From positions 248,001 to 312,000 of the forward strand of contig BPQB01000023.1 in the NCBI GenBank assembly GCA_019973155.2: 64,000 bases of DNA, given 5' to 3'. The notes under the pieces are model-generated. The model was not told where the DNA came from. It saw only the letters and a list, made by a program, of their open reading frames with translations, and searched no databases. The stretch's first letter is position 1, and each line of letters opens with the position of its first letter. Below, piece after piece: positions 12,253-23,356 of the stretch. The translations under genes were made by a program, and so were the position numbers. This DNA is from Phanerochaete sordida. Lineage: Eukaryota; Basidiomycota; Agaricomycetes; Polyporales; Phanerochaetaceae.

Positions 12253-13240
12253 ATGTCGATGGACCGCCTCCCGGAGGAGGTCCTCCAGCTAATCCTCGAG
12301 CAGGTGCCCACGGACCCCGACCCCGCCACGCTCTGCAAGCGGCTTGCGCCCGAGCAGTGGTGCTACCCGCGCACGCTCGTCGAGCAGCTCATCCGCCCTT
12401 TGGACAGCACACGCGTGTGGCAGCTGCTGCGTGTGCAGCGGCGCTGGGCACGCATCCTCGTGCGCGTCCTCCTCGCGTACGTCCCGCTGACGCGCCCGCA
12501 CCACGCGCGCGCCGTCCTCGCGCGCCTCCGCGCCGAGCCGCATCTCGGTCGCTCCGTGCGCGCGCTCTGGCTGCACGACGGCGCGCCGCAGGAGTGGGCG
12601 GAGATACTCAAGTGCACACCACGCGTCGAGACGCTGTACATCAACCTAGACTTAATGATGGGCTCGCCGGACGTCGTGCAAAATGCATTCTGGACGCGGG
12701 TCAGCCCGCAAAGGGTGTATCTTCACTGGACCAAGTACAGATCGTACACCAGTGTTAATCTCTTCACCAATATCCGACTACATTGGCTTAAACTGGTACG
12801 TCGTGCACAATGGCAACACATTACACTGCACATGCTAATCCTTTGTGTCCAGCGTTATCTCCATCTCAGCGATGCATTCACCTATGTGGGCAATCTCGCT
12901 CTATTCTTCCGAGACGCCTCCGCACTGCGGAGCATAGAGATCAAGGAGCATGTTGGATCCGCGAACACGAACGCGACACACAGCGCAAGAGCTCGTCTGC
13001 AAGAAAGGCAAATCTCCCTAATCGCACGCAATGACTTGTATAAGGAACGCCAGGAGCGAGCGAACGCATTAGAGGCGGAGCGGAGGCAGGCTCGCACTTC
13101 GAAAGTTGAAGGACTCAAAGACGCCGGAAATGGGAGCGCCTTCCTGCTCGATGCTTGTCAGTGGTCCTCATCTTGCCTTATTCTCTCCGCCAATCAATCT
13201 CTGTCTTTTTGCAGCATCCTTCGTGATGGAAAACCTCTGA
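12253..13240 (+). CDS. F-box domain protein
   Basis: The start CCACCATGTCG at 12253 leads at once into MDRLPEEVLQLILEQVP, an F-box. WQLLRVQRRWARILVRVLL follows, then a region with alternating Leu (ALWLHDG, VETLYINLDL). Introns lie at about 12796-12852 and 13155-13214. After the second one the protein ends SSFVMENL at the stop 13238-13240. The C-terminal third is a charged helix (EERQEQ-like, Arg/Glu/Ala-rich) instead of further repeats. It lies tail to tail with the GTPase gene ending at 13393. Confidence 0.75.
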
Positions 13241-13392
13241 AGATATTGATGGCTCAGACTCGGAGCTATGGAACTTCTCGTCGAAATATTTCTACATATA
13301 TACTGCCTTGAGTATTGTTGCTAGCACCTGTCCGCACGGTGAGCTGATAATCCAGGAATTCGTATAATATACGCAATCCCTCCCGCGGATCT

Positions 13393-15299
13393 TCACTTGT
13401 CCTTCTTCTTGAAAAGCCCCTTGATCCCAAGCCCCCCGAACTTCGCCTGGAATCCTTTCCGCTGGCTCGCATCTGCGCCGTCGTCGCCGACAGAGAGGTC
13501 AATATCCGGCACCTCCGTCTTCAGATCGCGTATGATCGCGTACAGGCCCTCGGGGTCGAGCCCGGTCGTCGCGTGCGGGTTGCGGTTGTGCCGGTCCATG
13601 AGCAGCGCGCGGACCTGCACCGCGGTCTTGCACGGGCCGTCGTACCAGCGCGCGAGGCGCTCGACGACGGCGCGCTCGCCGATGTGCTCGGCGTCGAGCA
13701 GCACGATGTGCTTCATGATCATGACGCTGTCTGCGCGGCGTGTCGGCACCGGCATCCGAAGCGCGGCACGCAGGGGACGCACCGAGGACCGTCTGCTCGA
13801 GGCGCGCCGCCATCTCGAGCTGCCGCGTCCACCGCTGGACTTGCAGGCGGTCCGGCGAGGCGTCGTGGCCGATCAGCCGCGGGCTGAGGTCGACGTGCTT
13901 CTGCAGTAGTTTGCTGAGCTGCAGTGTGTTTGTGCTCAGCGCGCGTCTGCAGTCGACGTGGTCGTGAATAGAGCACGCACCCACGTGAACGAGTCGTCTC
14001 CCTTCCAGCTTGACCAACATGTATTCCAGGAGTCGATCATCTCCTTCTTGTCGATGAGCCGCATACCTAGGGATCCGTAGCCCGCTGTGCGCGCGCGTTA
14101 ATTTTGTACAATTCCGCGCGACTGCAGAAGGATGACCTACTTCCCATGCATCGTCTGCATCGGACGTCAGTGCGTGAAGCGTCCGCCAATGAAAATATTG
14201 CAGACAGAACGTACATCACTGTCAGCTCGACCTTGGCGGCCAGATCTGCGGTCTGCGCCATCACAAAGAGGTCGCCCAGCATCCGCTGCTCCTCGCGCTT
14301 CTGCGTCGTCGCGTCGGCGTCATTGGCAGACTTCAGCGCCGCCACTGTCTGCTTGATAAGCTCATGTAGACGGGAGTCGTCGGGTTTCGACTTGTGCGCT
14401 GCCGAACCACATGTTCAGAGTCGAGCAGAAACAGACGATGCCAGGACAACACGTGAGACCCACTGTCCGACAGCGTGACGATTGCATACGGCGGGAACTG
14501 AAGGGCTTCAAGGGGCTTCCGATAATTCTCGTCGAAGCATTCTATCGCGATCTGGGCCGCTTTCTCCTCCAGCTCGTCGTCATCCAAGCCTTCGTTCTCT
14601 TCTTCGCCTTCCAGTTCCTGAAGAATATCCTGGATAAGCATGTCAAACTTCGTAATCAGTACAACCACCGGCACTGCCAGACGGGTGAGTATCATTTCTG
14701 CAACAGGCGTTCCTCGGCAAACCTGGTCTCTTTGAGGAGAAAAACTCCTTCTCCGCGTGTTGTAGTGGTCGGCTGTTTGCTTCGACGCAATACCTACAGT
14801 ACGCCCAGCTCAGCACGCATCCCGAGATCCATGCATCAGTATGCTTACCAGACCATGTGCAGCCTCTCGGAGACATCTTCCAGCGTTGCCCTGCGCTCGA
14901 TGAAGGCGTTCACCACGGCGAACTCCTTCGTAACGCCAGCCTCGAAACCTTCCGAGTCGTGCACGAGCAGCAAGTCGTTGTTCTTGAACCTGAGCGCCTT
15001 CTCGATGTTGTGCACGCCGCGCTAAGGTATTGGCATGCTCAGTCCAGTCGGAAGATGGTCATGGGTGATCCGCATACACTTTCGCTGCCTTTCCCAGCCT
15101 ATTATGCAGTCAGCGTGTGATACGACCCGGCGCCTCTTGCGGATACTACGCACCTCATCTTCTCCGCAGGCCTGGAGTCCATATATCAAGGTGAATACGC
15201 AGATTACAAAGACGGGAATGTGTGCACCTTGCTCAGGATCGTCGTCTTGCCACATCCCGTCTTGCCGATGATCAGCAAACGGAAGCGGAGGCCCGCCAT
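13393..15299 (-). CDS. P-loop GTPase-like protein (copy C)
   Basis: ATG 15299 gives MAGLRFRLLIIGKTGCGKTT, an almost N-terminal Walker A (G1). A later exon carries DLLLVHDSEGFEAG (G3, D-x-x-G), then PVVVLITKFDML (G4, TKxD). An acidic insert with EEKAAQIAIECF follows. The C-terminal half contains ELTVMYVLSAIF, a hydrophobic segment, then IMKHIVLLDAEHIGER and ends in the basic tail GLFKKKDK at 13393. Several introns are needed. It belongs to the same family as copies A and B but is more diverged. Family members are widespread in agaricomycetes as uncharacterised G-domain proteins; the cellular role is unknown. The upstream paralogue B ends only about 230 bp before this start, so the pair looks like a tandem duplication. 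Confidence 0.72.
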
Positions 15300-15529
15300 C
15301 GCGGAGAGCGGTGATGGTCAGAGGGCGAGATGCACACGAGAAGAGACGCTGCAGGCTGCGCAGTGCACTGCCTCGGGGCCGTGGGATCGAACGAATCTGA
15401 TTGACAGGACGCGCGCTGAGGGATATACACGAGGGGTCCGAAATACACTCAGAGTGTGGGTCATAATGGTGCATGTGTACGGCTCGACGAGGGTCCGCCA
15501 CTGTCAGCGAATGACCGCGGTCGGGCTGG

Positions 15530-17646
15530 CTAAGGCTCCAGGGACATCCTGTGGAAGGTTGAGATGCGCGGATGCATAGGACCAACCTGAGACTTACAAA
15601 CCGGGATCCCGCGAGGATCGTCTTCAGCTTCTCCATCGCCCTTTCACGGTTGAAAGATCGCATGACCTGGCGCTCCTCAGTATTTTCAGTAGAGGGCGGG
15701 TGAAGAGAGACGCACATCTTCGTCTCCGATAAAGTCGCGGATCTGGATGTGGACGCGTTCGCGCTCCGTCGATGCCCGGTATGTTGTGAAGGCGTCGATG
15801 ACGTCTTGACGGGAAATGGCCTTGTCGTTCCTCGGTTTCACCATCCAATACAGGCTTTCGAGCCCGGAGTGTTAGGTCTGGCGATGAGAGGCGGAGGTCA
15901 GAGAAACTATTGTGGGGCACAAGAGAACGTGGGGAGCGCACCCGCGATGTATGCCATCAGAACGCGGGCAGTCGCCGGAGTTCCGACCGCAACACTCTCC
16001 AGCACTTCTTTCGCTACGGCCGCGGTGGGACCCATGGCGGAAGAAGATGGGTCCATTACAGCAGACGCGAGATTTTCGATGATCCTGGTCCCTTCGACGT
16101 CACGATGCGGGCTGCGCGCGCTGAGGGTCGGCGCCATGATGGGCTCGATGAATAGCTTCCGTATCATCGTCCGCATGTTGCTGCCCATCAGGATCTGCAT
16201 AGCTGTTAATACCACATAGACGTTAGCAGAGGGAAGCAAATCGTACTCCCTGAGGATCCTGGAGGCAGAGGCTGCGTCAGAATCGGTATAGGTCCAGTCC
16301 ACGTTAGACATACGTTGACATTCCATATCCGCACAATATCGCGATGGATATGCGCCAGGATATTAAGTAGCGTAACACGCCGGACACCTTGGAAAGGGAT
16401 CATCGCAGCACCTAAGCCGCGCCAGTACACTGCACAAGATAGTCAGCGGGGTATGGCATTTGTAGGATTTCAACCATACTATTACGTCCCGCCCTGGAGA
16501 TAGCCCAGTTAGTGACGCAGTCACACGCTCACGACCTTTATGAACGTACAGGACAGACGTCTCCACCTTGAGGTCCACGTCTGTCTAAGATCATAAATGA
16601 GCAAGGCTTGCAGCTGAAGATATTGTGAATACTAACCATTTGAACGGATGCCCAAACGACGCCCAACCCCTCCGAGGATGTAAGCGTTGAGGTCGTGAGC
16701 TTGATGAGTTCTAGAATTGTCTTTTCATCTATAGAGGGCGTTAGTAGGTCAAAAGTCCGAAAATTCAGCGAACGTACGTTTATTCGATACAGCACAGTGG
16801 GCTGTCCAAGCGGATGGTACAAGGCTGGACCTCAGCACGGAGACGCACGTCCTCTCGTACGCCTTGACGCCTTCGGCGATACTGTCAGTCCTCGCCTTCA
16901 CGGCCGCCTCTTTCTTATCCATGCCCGCCTCCACGTACTCGGCCTTGAGTCGTCGCTGCTCGCGATACTCAAGGCGATCGAGTTTCGTGAACACGATGAT
17001 AACAGGAACTACGCCGAGGAATCGCAGTAAGAACACAGATCAGGCAGTGTCGTGCAGGCTGTACCTTTGTTTCCTGACTCCTTGAGCGATTCAAGCAGAG
17101 CGATATCCCCACCCTCAAAGGGGCGCTGGCCCGCGATGGGGATTTCAATGCAGTACCTGTCGCATATCAGCTGCGAATATCCTGCATCGTTGACGATGGT
17201 GCCGCTTACCAGATTGCATGCAGCTGTTCCGAGAAGGGACCGCCCTTGCGGTCCTCGATGAAATCTGTAATGATTTTTAGGTTCGCAATAGAGCCGCTTT
17301 CAAGCCCCTTGCTATCATGCAAGCATAGCGACTTCTGCGATGGATAGGTGATTTCCCTGTTGATGTCATGCTCTGCCGTCTGAGCAATCATATATGAGCC
17401 AGATCCGCGCTGATCAGAAATGGAACTCACCCGGTAGCCCTGGACACCAGCCTCGTCCTCGTCCACGTCGAAAACCTCAGAGACCAGGGTAGACTTGCCA
17501 GACCCCGACTTCCCAACCAGCAGGATGCGGAAGACCGGGCATTCCTTGACGATGTTGTCGACGTACGAGTACAGGTCGCTGTCCGATGAATCACGGCTAT
17601 CCAGGGACCCCAGGCTGGCTCGATGCTGGCGCTGCGCGTGGCTCAT
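15530..17646 (-). CDS. P-loop GTPase-like protein (copy B)
   Basis: Start 17646 gives a Ser/Asp-rich leader, then FRILLVGKSGSGKSTLVSEV (G1). Next comes SLCLHDSKGLESG (G3), a Trp before the next splice, VPVIIVFTKLDRLEYREQRR (G4) and an Arg/Lys helix. The C-terminal part has an Ala-rich hydrophobic region (AVAKEVLESVAVGTPATARV), then LYWMVKPRNDKAISRQDVID, and ends RLMSLEP after an intron, stop 15530-15532. An intron with branch site CTAAC follows SNKH. It is the best guide to what the pseudogene at 2355 has lost. The hydrophobic C-terminal half suggests membrane association, which is inference only. Confidence 0.78.
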
Positions 17647-18482
17647 GGCGGCAGGACACGAAGGTCGAGTTCGAAGAGCCGTGGACAGTCGTAAGGCATG
17701 CTAGGAAAGGGAGAACCTTATCAGACAGGCACGCGCTTACATGCCGTGCATCCTCTACAGGGCCAGACGCGTCCCAGTATCCGCTCGAGAGCACGGTGAC
17801 GCAGCTATCCGAAGCGAGCGCGTGCATGAGAACCAAAGCTGCTGCAGTTGACGGACGGTTCGAAAGTCCTGGAGGAATTGATATGAGAAGAAATCCACTG
17901 CTATCGACTGGATGGCTTTGAGAGACGTTACGATAGCCCAAAAAGACTTCGAAGACCTAGACTCGCGAGTGTCTGCCAGCAAAAATGGACTGCTGGAGAG
18001 CCTCAGGCTGTACTGAGCGCGTGCAGCCCTCTGCGACTTCCGAAGGGCGACGAAGTGGGCCCGTGTACAGAATAGCCAGTGCCCGCCACGAGAGAGGTAA
18101 ATATTAATTGGTAGTGGTGGAATCCGGTGTATCTTGATTTCGTATCGACCATGCAGATGGTGGTTGAAGGAGAGCTGTGTTCGGGCGGCCAAATTGGCGT
18201 GGAATTGGCGCCCGATTTATTCCGGACGACCGCGAGCTTCGTGGCGTGGCACGGAGATAGCGACGGCGCGCTCGTGGCCATCCTTCGCCCCAACCCGCAC
18301 CTCCTCTACCGTTTGCGATATGATCTATTCGCAACTTCGAGCAAGAATGATCTCTAGGGTGAGAGCGAAGTGCGTGTTAGGGAGTACACATTGCGATCCC
18401 ACAGGCGTGGGACATGTCAGTGGCAGCCTAAGTCGCAGAGCTTGTCCTCTTCCGAAATGTGACATCCACCCTTACTCGTACC
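17647..18482. other. Divergent intergenic region
   Basis: Lies between the 5' ends of the GTPase gene (minus) and the aldo/keto reductase gene (plus). Promoters of both must be here. No further gene supported. Confidence 0.5.
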
Positions 18483-18920
18483 ATGTCTGCTACACGAGTC
18501 CCGCTGGTCTTGGTACGTCTTACGCAGTCTCTCATTGCACGCTACTGACCCTGCCTCCTGGCTATAGGGCGCAGGCTCTTTCGGCACCCCAACCAGCGGT
18601 TCCCGCGTCAGCGATCCGGCACTCGTGCAGGAATTCATCAACTTCTGCGTAGCTCATGGTCTGCGCGGGATCGATGCTTCGCGGATCTATGGCAATGGTA
18701 CCGCCGAGAAGGTGGGTCTCGCCGTCGTGCGGGCTCAGCTCTGGACTCACACCGCTACTGGTAGCTACTGGGATCGCTGGACCTGCGGGGCTTCATGCGC
18801 GTTGATACGAAGAATTTTCCCGTGAATCCAGGGGACCACGCTCAGGGCACCCTGAAGCGAGCAGTCGAGGAGTCGTGCGCTTTGCTCGGTCCCACCAAAT
18901 CCGCGTGTTCTACCTGCACG
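18483..18920 (+). pseudogene. Aldo/keto reductase (AKR7-like), 5' part
   Basis: The start 18483 opens SATRVPLVLGAGSFGTPTSG after a splice at 18514. Then come the family motif RGIDASRIYGNG (catalytic Tyr region) and, after a second intron (about 18712-18764), VDTKNFPVNPG (catalytic Lys region). Near 18895-18900 one base is missing: LLGPTK must shift by +1 to continue as IRVFYLH, the His region. The gene is then interrupted by the MITE at 18921. Other pieces lie at 19660-19695 and 55698-56363. NADPH-dependent aldehyde reduction is the family activity, but this locus cannot make the enzyme. Confidence 0.85.
18918..18920 (+). repeat. 3-bp target duplication ACG, left of MITE
   Basis: ACG stands immediately before CACTGCAAAC and again after GTTTGCAGTG (19660-19662). 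Removing the element and one copy rebuilds the codons FYLH-APDK of the aldo/keto reductase, which proves the boundaries. Confidence 0.85.
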
Positions 18921-19659
18921 CACTGCAAACATGGCGGGATTTCAGGCGACCTGAAATGTTCCAGAACAGGATGAGAAAAGGTTTCATTTGTGTCGGATTT
19001 CGGGTGAGATTTCTGAGTGACTGAAATGCATCCTTTCGAACGCATGTCTTGAGAATTTCGTGTGGCAAGATATCCTACCTGCAGTGTGTACTCGAAATTG
19101 ATACGAAATTATGCTGAAAGTTGCGACTTTGGGCGCATCGGAAATGTGCCTGAAATGCACTATTTCTAGCTCATTTGTGGTGCATGTCGGCATGCCTGAA
19201 ATGCTGACTCAGCTGTCTTGGCGCACGAAATGCTTAGAAAAGGCTGACTTTCATCATAATTTCTGGCGCTCCGAGACACGATACATTTCCTGCCACGTGA
19301 AATGCGTGCAGTAGAGGTGAAATTTGACCTTTCTACAGCATTTCTGTGACAAAGGAAATCTTTGCTTTCATCCCCGCTGACATGCGTCCTTTCATGTGAC
19401 ATGGCATGCATGCAGCCGCGTTGTCTTTCTTTGTCATTTCCGGAGCATTGCTAGTCTATCTTTTGGTACAATTTCATTCCTATTTCAGTTCTGCGGACCA
19501 GACAGGCTTTCAGGTCTCACGAAACCGCCCCGAAATGTACCAAAAAGGCTGAATTCCATCTATCGCGAAATGGACCTCGAAATCTGGCTCAAATGAAACC
19601 TTTCTGCTCCTTGTTCTAGAACATTTCAGGTCGCTCGAAATTCCGCAATGTTTGCAGTG
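18921..19659. mobile_element. 739-bp MITE with long terminal inverted repeats
   Basis: The left end CACTGCAAACATGGCGGGAT and the reverse complement of the right end, CACTGCAAACATTGCGGAAT, match. They stay alignable for about 70-100 bp, including GCGACCTGAAATGTTC and AGGTTTCATTTG. No coding capacity. The interior is rich in variants of CCTGAAATG and GAAATGC. The CACTG start and 3-bp duplication fit the CMC (CACTA-like) group, which would have to supply transposase in trans; that assignment is inference. Confidence 0.88.
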
Positions 19660-19695
19660 ACGCTCCCGACAAGACCGTGCCTTTCGAAGAGACGC
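19660..19695 (+). pseudogene. Aldo/keto reductase, 36-bp middle fragment
   Basis: After the duplicated ACG the host frame continues APDKTVPFEET, the conserved segment following the catalytic His of AKR7-type reductases. It stops at GAGACGC where element X begins. The fragment proves that MITE and X are two separate insertions 36 bp apart. Confidence 0.85.
19694..19695 (+). repeat. 2-bp target duplication GC, left end of X
   Basis: GAGAC-GC-[X]-GC-TGAGC rebuilds the host codons GAG ACG CTG AGC (E-T-L-S). The right copy is 55698-55699. A 0-bp duplication with longer ends CCATC..GATGG would fit equally well. Confidence 0.6.
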
Positions 19696-20895
19696 CATCA
19701 GCAAAAAAAGGCGCCGCAGGTATGCTCAGGTATGCTCAGGTAAGGTCTACCCGAGCATATATGAGATCCCTGTCAGGGGTAGCCATGCCTGCACATGTAC
19801 TCTCTTCTTGAGACCGGTATGATATAGCTGACAGGGATATCATGTCTGACTATCCCCGTCAGGTGTTGAATACCTGTGCATGTCTGGACATACCAGACCC
19901 TCCCAGGGCGTAATATATTATCAATTTCCCTTGATTTCCCCTCGATTTAAATCGCGCACAATATCGGCCATGAATGCGGCAGAAAATTGATATATATTCA
20001 TATTCTATGGCCACCCCATCTGGGGTGACACCGCGACATCCTGAAAGCAACACAGTGCGAAACAAACACTAAGAGACAAATGAGGAGGCAGCCAGTCGGC
20101 GCGGAGCGGAGGCAAGACTCGAGAGTAAAGCGGCAGGGGATGGAAAGCGAGAGCGGCAAGGGCAGATGCAAGTATGGTGCCAGACAGCGAGTAAGCAGGC
20201 GGGAGATAGTGGGCAAGAACCAGTCGAGAAGACAAACCGAGAGGCGGTGTTGACGAGATCGAGCTAGAGATGAGCGTACGAGTGTGCAGTGCGAAATATG
20301 CTGAAGGCGACGAGAGCGCATGTGCGAGGGCAACCTGCGGACGGCGGCGATTAGCACGACGTCACAGAGAGCGATATGCGCGGGGTACAGGCGAGCTGCA
20401 AATTTTATCCTACCAGATTATCTGCACGGCGAGACGTCAGGTACCGCAGACAGGCTCGATCAGAACACCACTCACTCTTCTTCTTCGTCCTGGCCGCTGC
20501 GCTGCTCGGCGAGGTGCTCAAGGAGACGGGCGCGAGCAGATCCCTCTTTCGGACGCCGGAGGCGCAGGTGCAGGTTGCTGATTGGGGCGAATGGCAGGGA
20601 GTTAGGCCGATTATGGATCCACCTGCACGAGTTCCATTAGTCCAGACATATGGCACGAAGGGCGGACTTACAGTTGATACCACTAAAGCGCTGCCTTAGC
20701 CCAGGCCCATTGAGCGACGCGACGTCGCGCTTCCGACCGTTGCCGACACTGTCAACGAGCATTAATTAGCAGCCAAGCGGGTTTTGCAGGCGCAGCCGTG
20801 GGGCCAGGGGCTCGTCGGGAGGAGGAATGTAGGCGTACCACTGTGCACGGCTTTGGGAACCCCAGGACGTCGAGATGGTAGAGTGAGGGAAGGGG

Positions 20896-20900
20896 GCATT
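20896..20900 (+). repeat. 5-bp target duplication GCATT, left of Y
   Basis: GCATT precedes the left end of Y and is repeated exactly at 55301-55305 after the right end. Confidence 0.8.
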
Positions 20901-20940
20901 CACTGTGGGAAGTAGATCCATATTTATTAAATGGATATCC
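20901..20940 (+). repeat. Left terminal inverted repeat of Y
   Basis: Starts CACTGTGGGAAGT. Pairs with 55260-55300 on the opposite strand: the first 13 bases are identical and the rest is about 75 percent alike. Confidence 0.8.
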
Positions 20941-22444
20941 CGGTACTCCGGTTAAAATCACCGGATAACCCAGTGATTGTGGGCTACCTTAAAATAAATG
21001 GAAAATCCAGTGGTGGAAAATCCAGTGATTTCCTGTGGTGAAGCCCACCATCTTCGGTATGCCGGAAAATCCAGCGATTTCTGGCGGAACATCCACACAT
21101 CTCTATCCATTTTTTATTACAGGGTAACCCTGCGTCCCTGATTATAGTATGAGTTTGATCTCGTAGGTGAGTCCAACACCGTACATTACTAGCTTCCCCC
21201 GCGGTGGGGCCCAGAGCGATAATTAGAATGGCGACACGAATAGGCAATCATGTGCGTTACTGAGACTATAGGTCCAATCTGGTTCGACGGCACTATGGCC
21301 GTACACGAGCCCGAACGCTGCGGTCCGCGTCGAACGCGACCGCGACCACAACCGGAACCCACAGGAATGAAGGCTCGGAGCAAATTGTGCTCCCAGTTCG
21401 TGAATCTATCAAAACAAAGACTGACGTTCAAGAGTACCTTGATTGGCTCAAGCTATAGCAAGCAGGACCACGCGCATCTCGCTATGCGGCTGCACTCACT
21501 GTGCACCATAGGTGTCCGGGAACTCGAGGCTCGTCTACGGTTAAGGGTTCCGGGGGTCCTGCCAGAATGCTGCTGGCTTCAAGGAGGATAGGATTGGCTC
21601 ACGAGGCCATACTTGCGGAAGGAGCCGAAATATGCATCACATATACCAGCAACACTGCCTAATAAGTACACGATAGACACGTTATGGCAGTCACCTCCGG
21701 AGTTTCAGCTAAAAGGTGAACAGCGTCAGCGGGGGCTTGAGTAGGCCCGCTCAACAGCCAAGTAAGATGGCTGTTCCTAAGCCATCGCAGCGCGTTGAAT
21801 AGATGCTTTTAGGCTGAGACGATTCTGACTGCTGTGCCCAGAGGCCGCATGCCCGGGATCTTCCCGCTCGAGAACGTCCTCTGGCCGCGGAAGCTGCTAA
21901 CCGCTCTTGACGAGCGCACATCGCAAATGACCCTGTTAAGGTGCATGACATATAACTCACTGTAAATCTGAACGCAGCGTCTGGGTCGTAGCGCAGGACT
22001 ATCCATGTTCCGCTGCAGGCGGCGCTGTGACCAGTGACTGCAGTGTGACATGGTGTGACTTATGGCGTAGTACGCCGCGGGCAAGTCACGACGACGCGTC
22101 ATCCTGTCTTCAACTTGTAGGTGTCGGCTTCGCACCACCGCCGATTCCCCTTTAAGATACCCTGGCGCTCGAGCTGTAGCGCTCTGTCGCGGCGCGCGGC
22201 CGACGCCGTTACACGCTCCAGCCACACTCGTTCGACGCGCGAGTCGGGGCGAAATAATCGAATACAGCACGGTGTAGTAAGGAATAGTTAAGAGTTACAT
22301 CCAATAGCAACGGTAGAAATACCGCACCTATGAACTGCCTGCCGATACACAGTGGAACGGACTAAAAGCATCGGCAGCACCAAGTGAGAACAGTAAGGAA
22401 GCGTTATTAAATACATCTGCCCGGAGCTTGAACGCCACCGCGTA
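20941..22444. other. Left subterminal region of Y
   Basis: At 20995-21075 three copies of GGAAAATCCAG[TC] lie close together, a typical layout for transposase or replication-protein binding sites. From 21110 to 22440 no gene can be supported; a plus frame at 21250-21591 lacks features. Confidence 0.5.
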
Positions 22445-23103
22445 CTACTGGTGTCTCATAGACCACTGCAGCAGCCTGGCGTTCTTGCCATTGCCGATGA
22501 GTACGCATGTATAAACGCGTTCAGGTGTATGTTGCGTCGCATCAGACGAAATTCCGGTGCGATGTTCGACGACTGTGATATGGACAACCACAACGATGCG
22601 TGCTCGGGCTAAGTGATGATAAGCAAGGACAAAGAAACAGAGCGATGTGAGCCTTACAATTACGGCGGGAGGTATCGGACCCGATAGGCCGGAGCATCGG
22701 TCGTGAAGAGCGTACAGGTAGCGAAGGTTGTGCGACGCGGCACATCTTGTGTGATAGCAACGCATAAGGTATGCGTGGGAATCGAATGCCTGGCTTGTGG
22801 TGTGTTGCGACTACCGAAGGGAAAGTAAGTCGCGCGTGCCAGTCGTAGGACCGGCGGGGGTCAATAGCCGACTAAGACCAATGAATAAGCAAAATATGAA
22901 GACGCCACGATGAGGCTTACCTGGCCGATAATACGGCGGACGACGTGCTCCAGTTTGCAGTGTAAGGCCGGCGAGATTGACGGGCGGGTAAAGGCATGTA
23001 GCACTGCCAATCGCCACAGCTGCAAGAGTGCACGTCGGACGTCGTCAGACATCGCGCGTGCCGAGGACTGATTCATGGGTGTGCTGGAGGTAGGAAGGGC
23101 CAT
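22445..23103 (-). CDS. Hypothetical three-exon protein of Y
   Basis: ATG 23103 gives a leader, then an amphipathic helical stretch DDVRRALLQLWRLAVLHAF and LHCKLEHVVRRIIGQ. A donor GTAAG follows. Exon 2 (about 22872-22651) is basic and carries no recognised motif. After a 49-nt intron, exon 3 has the beta-like stretch ARIVVVVHITVVEHRTGIS and YTCVLIGNGKNARLLQW, stop 22445. The splice phases fit all three exons. No family recognised. Two copies of the ACGGAACA half-site stand 110-150 bp upstream (23213, 23241). Confidence 0.55.
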
Positions 23104-23356
23104 CAGCGAGGTGAACGGGCACGAAAGGTGGTCAGAAGGTCCTTTATATACCCTGAGGCGGGGGCATCCCCTGCTAGCTAAGCGCGCGCGGGCGTACATC
23201 GTAACAGACGCCTACGGAACACCATGTCGCATTCCGTGACACGGAACACTGTAGATCAGACGGAGAAGGGGACGAGCAAACCGATGAATATGGACTATGT
23301 TCCATAGCAGGTGGGTATACTAGTAATACAAGAGGTAATCAAGCTGAAAGCGAAAA

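Noticed and set aside
13499..14020. Arg-rich 173-residue minus-strand frame in GTPase copy C
   Set aside because: Reads through introns in a wrong frame; the good frame there is MKHIVLLDAEHIGER and neighbours.
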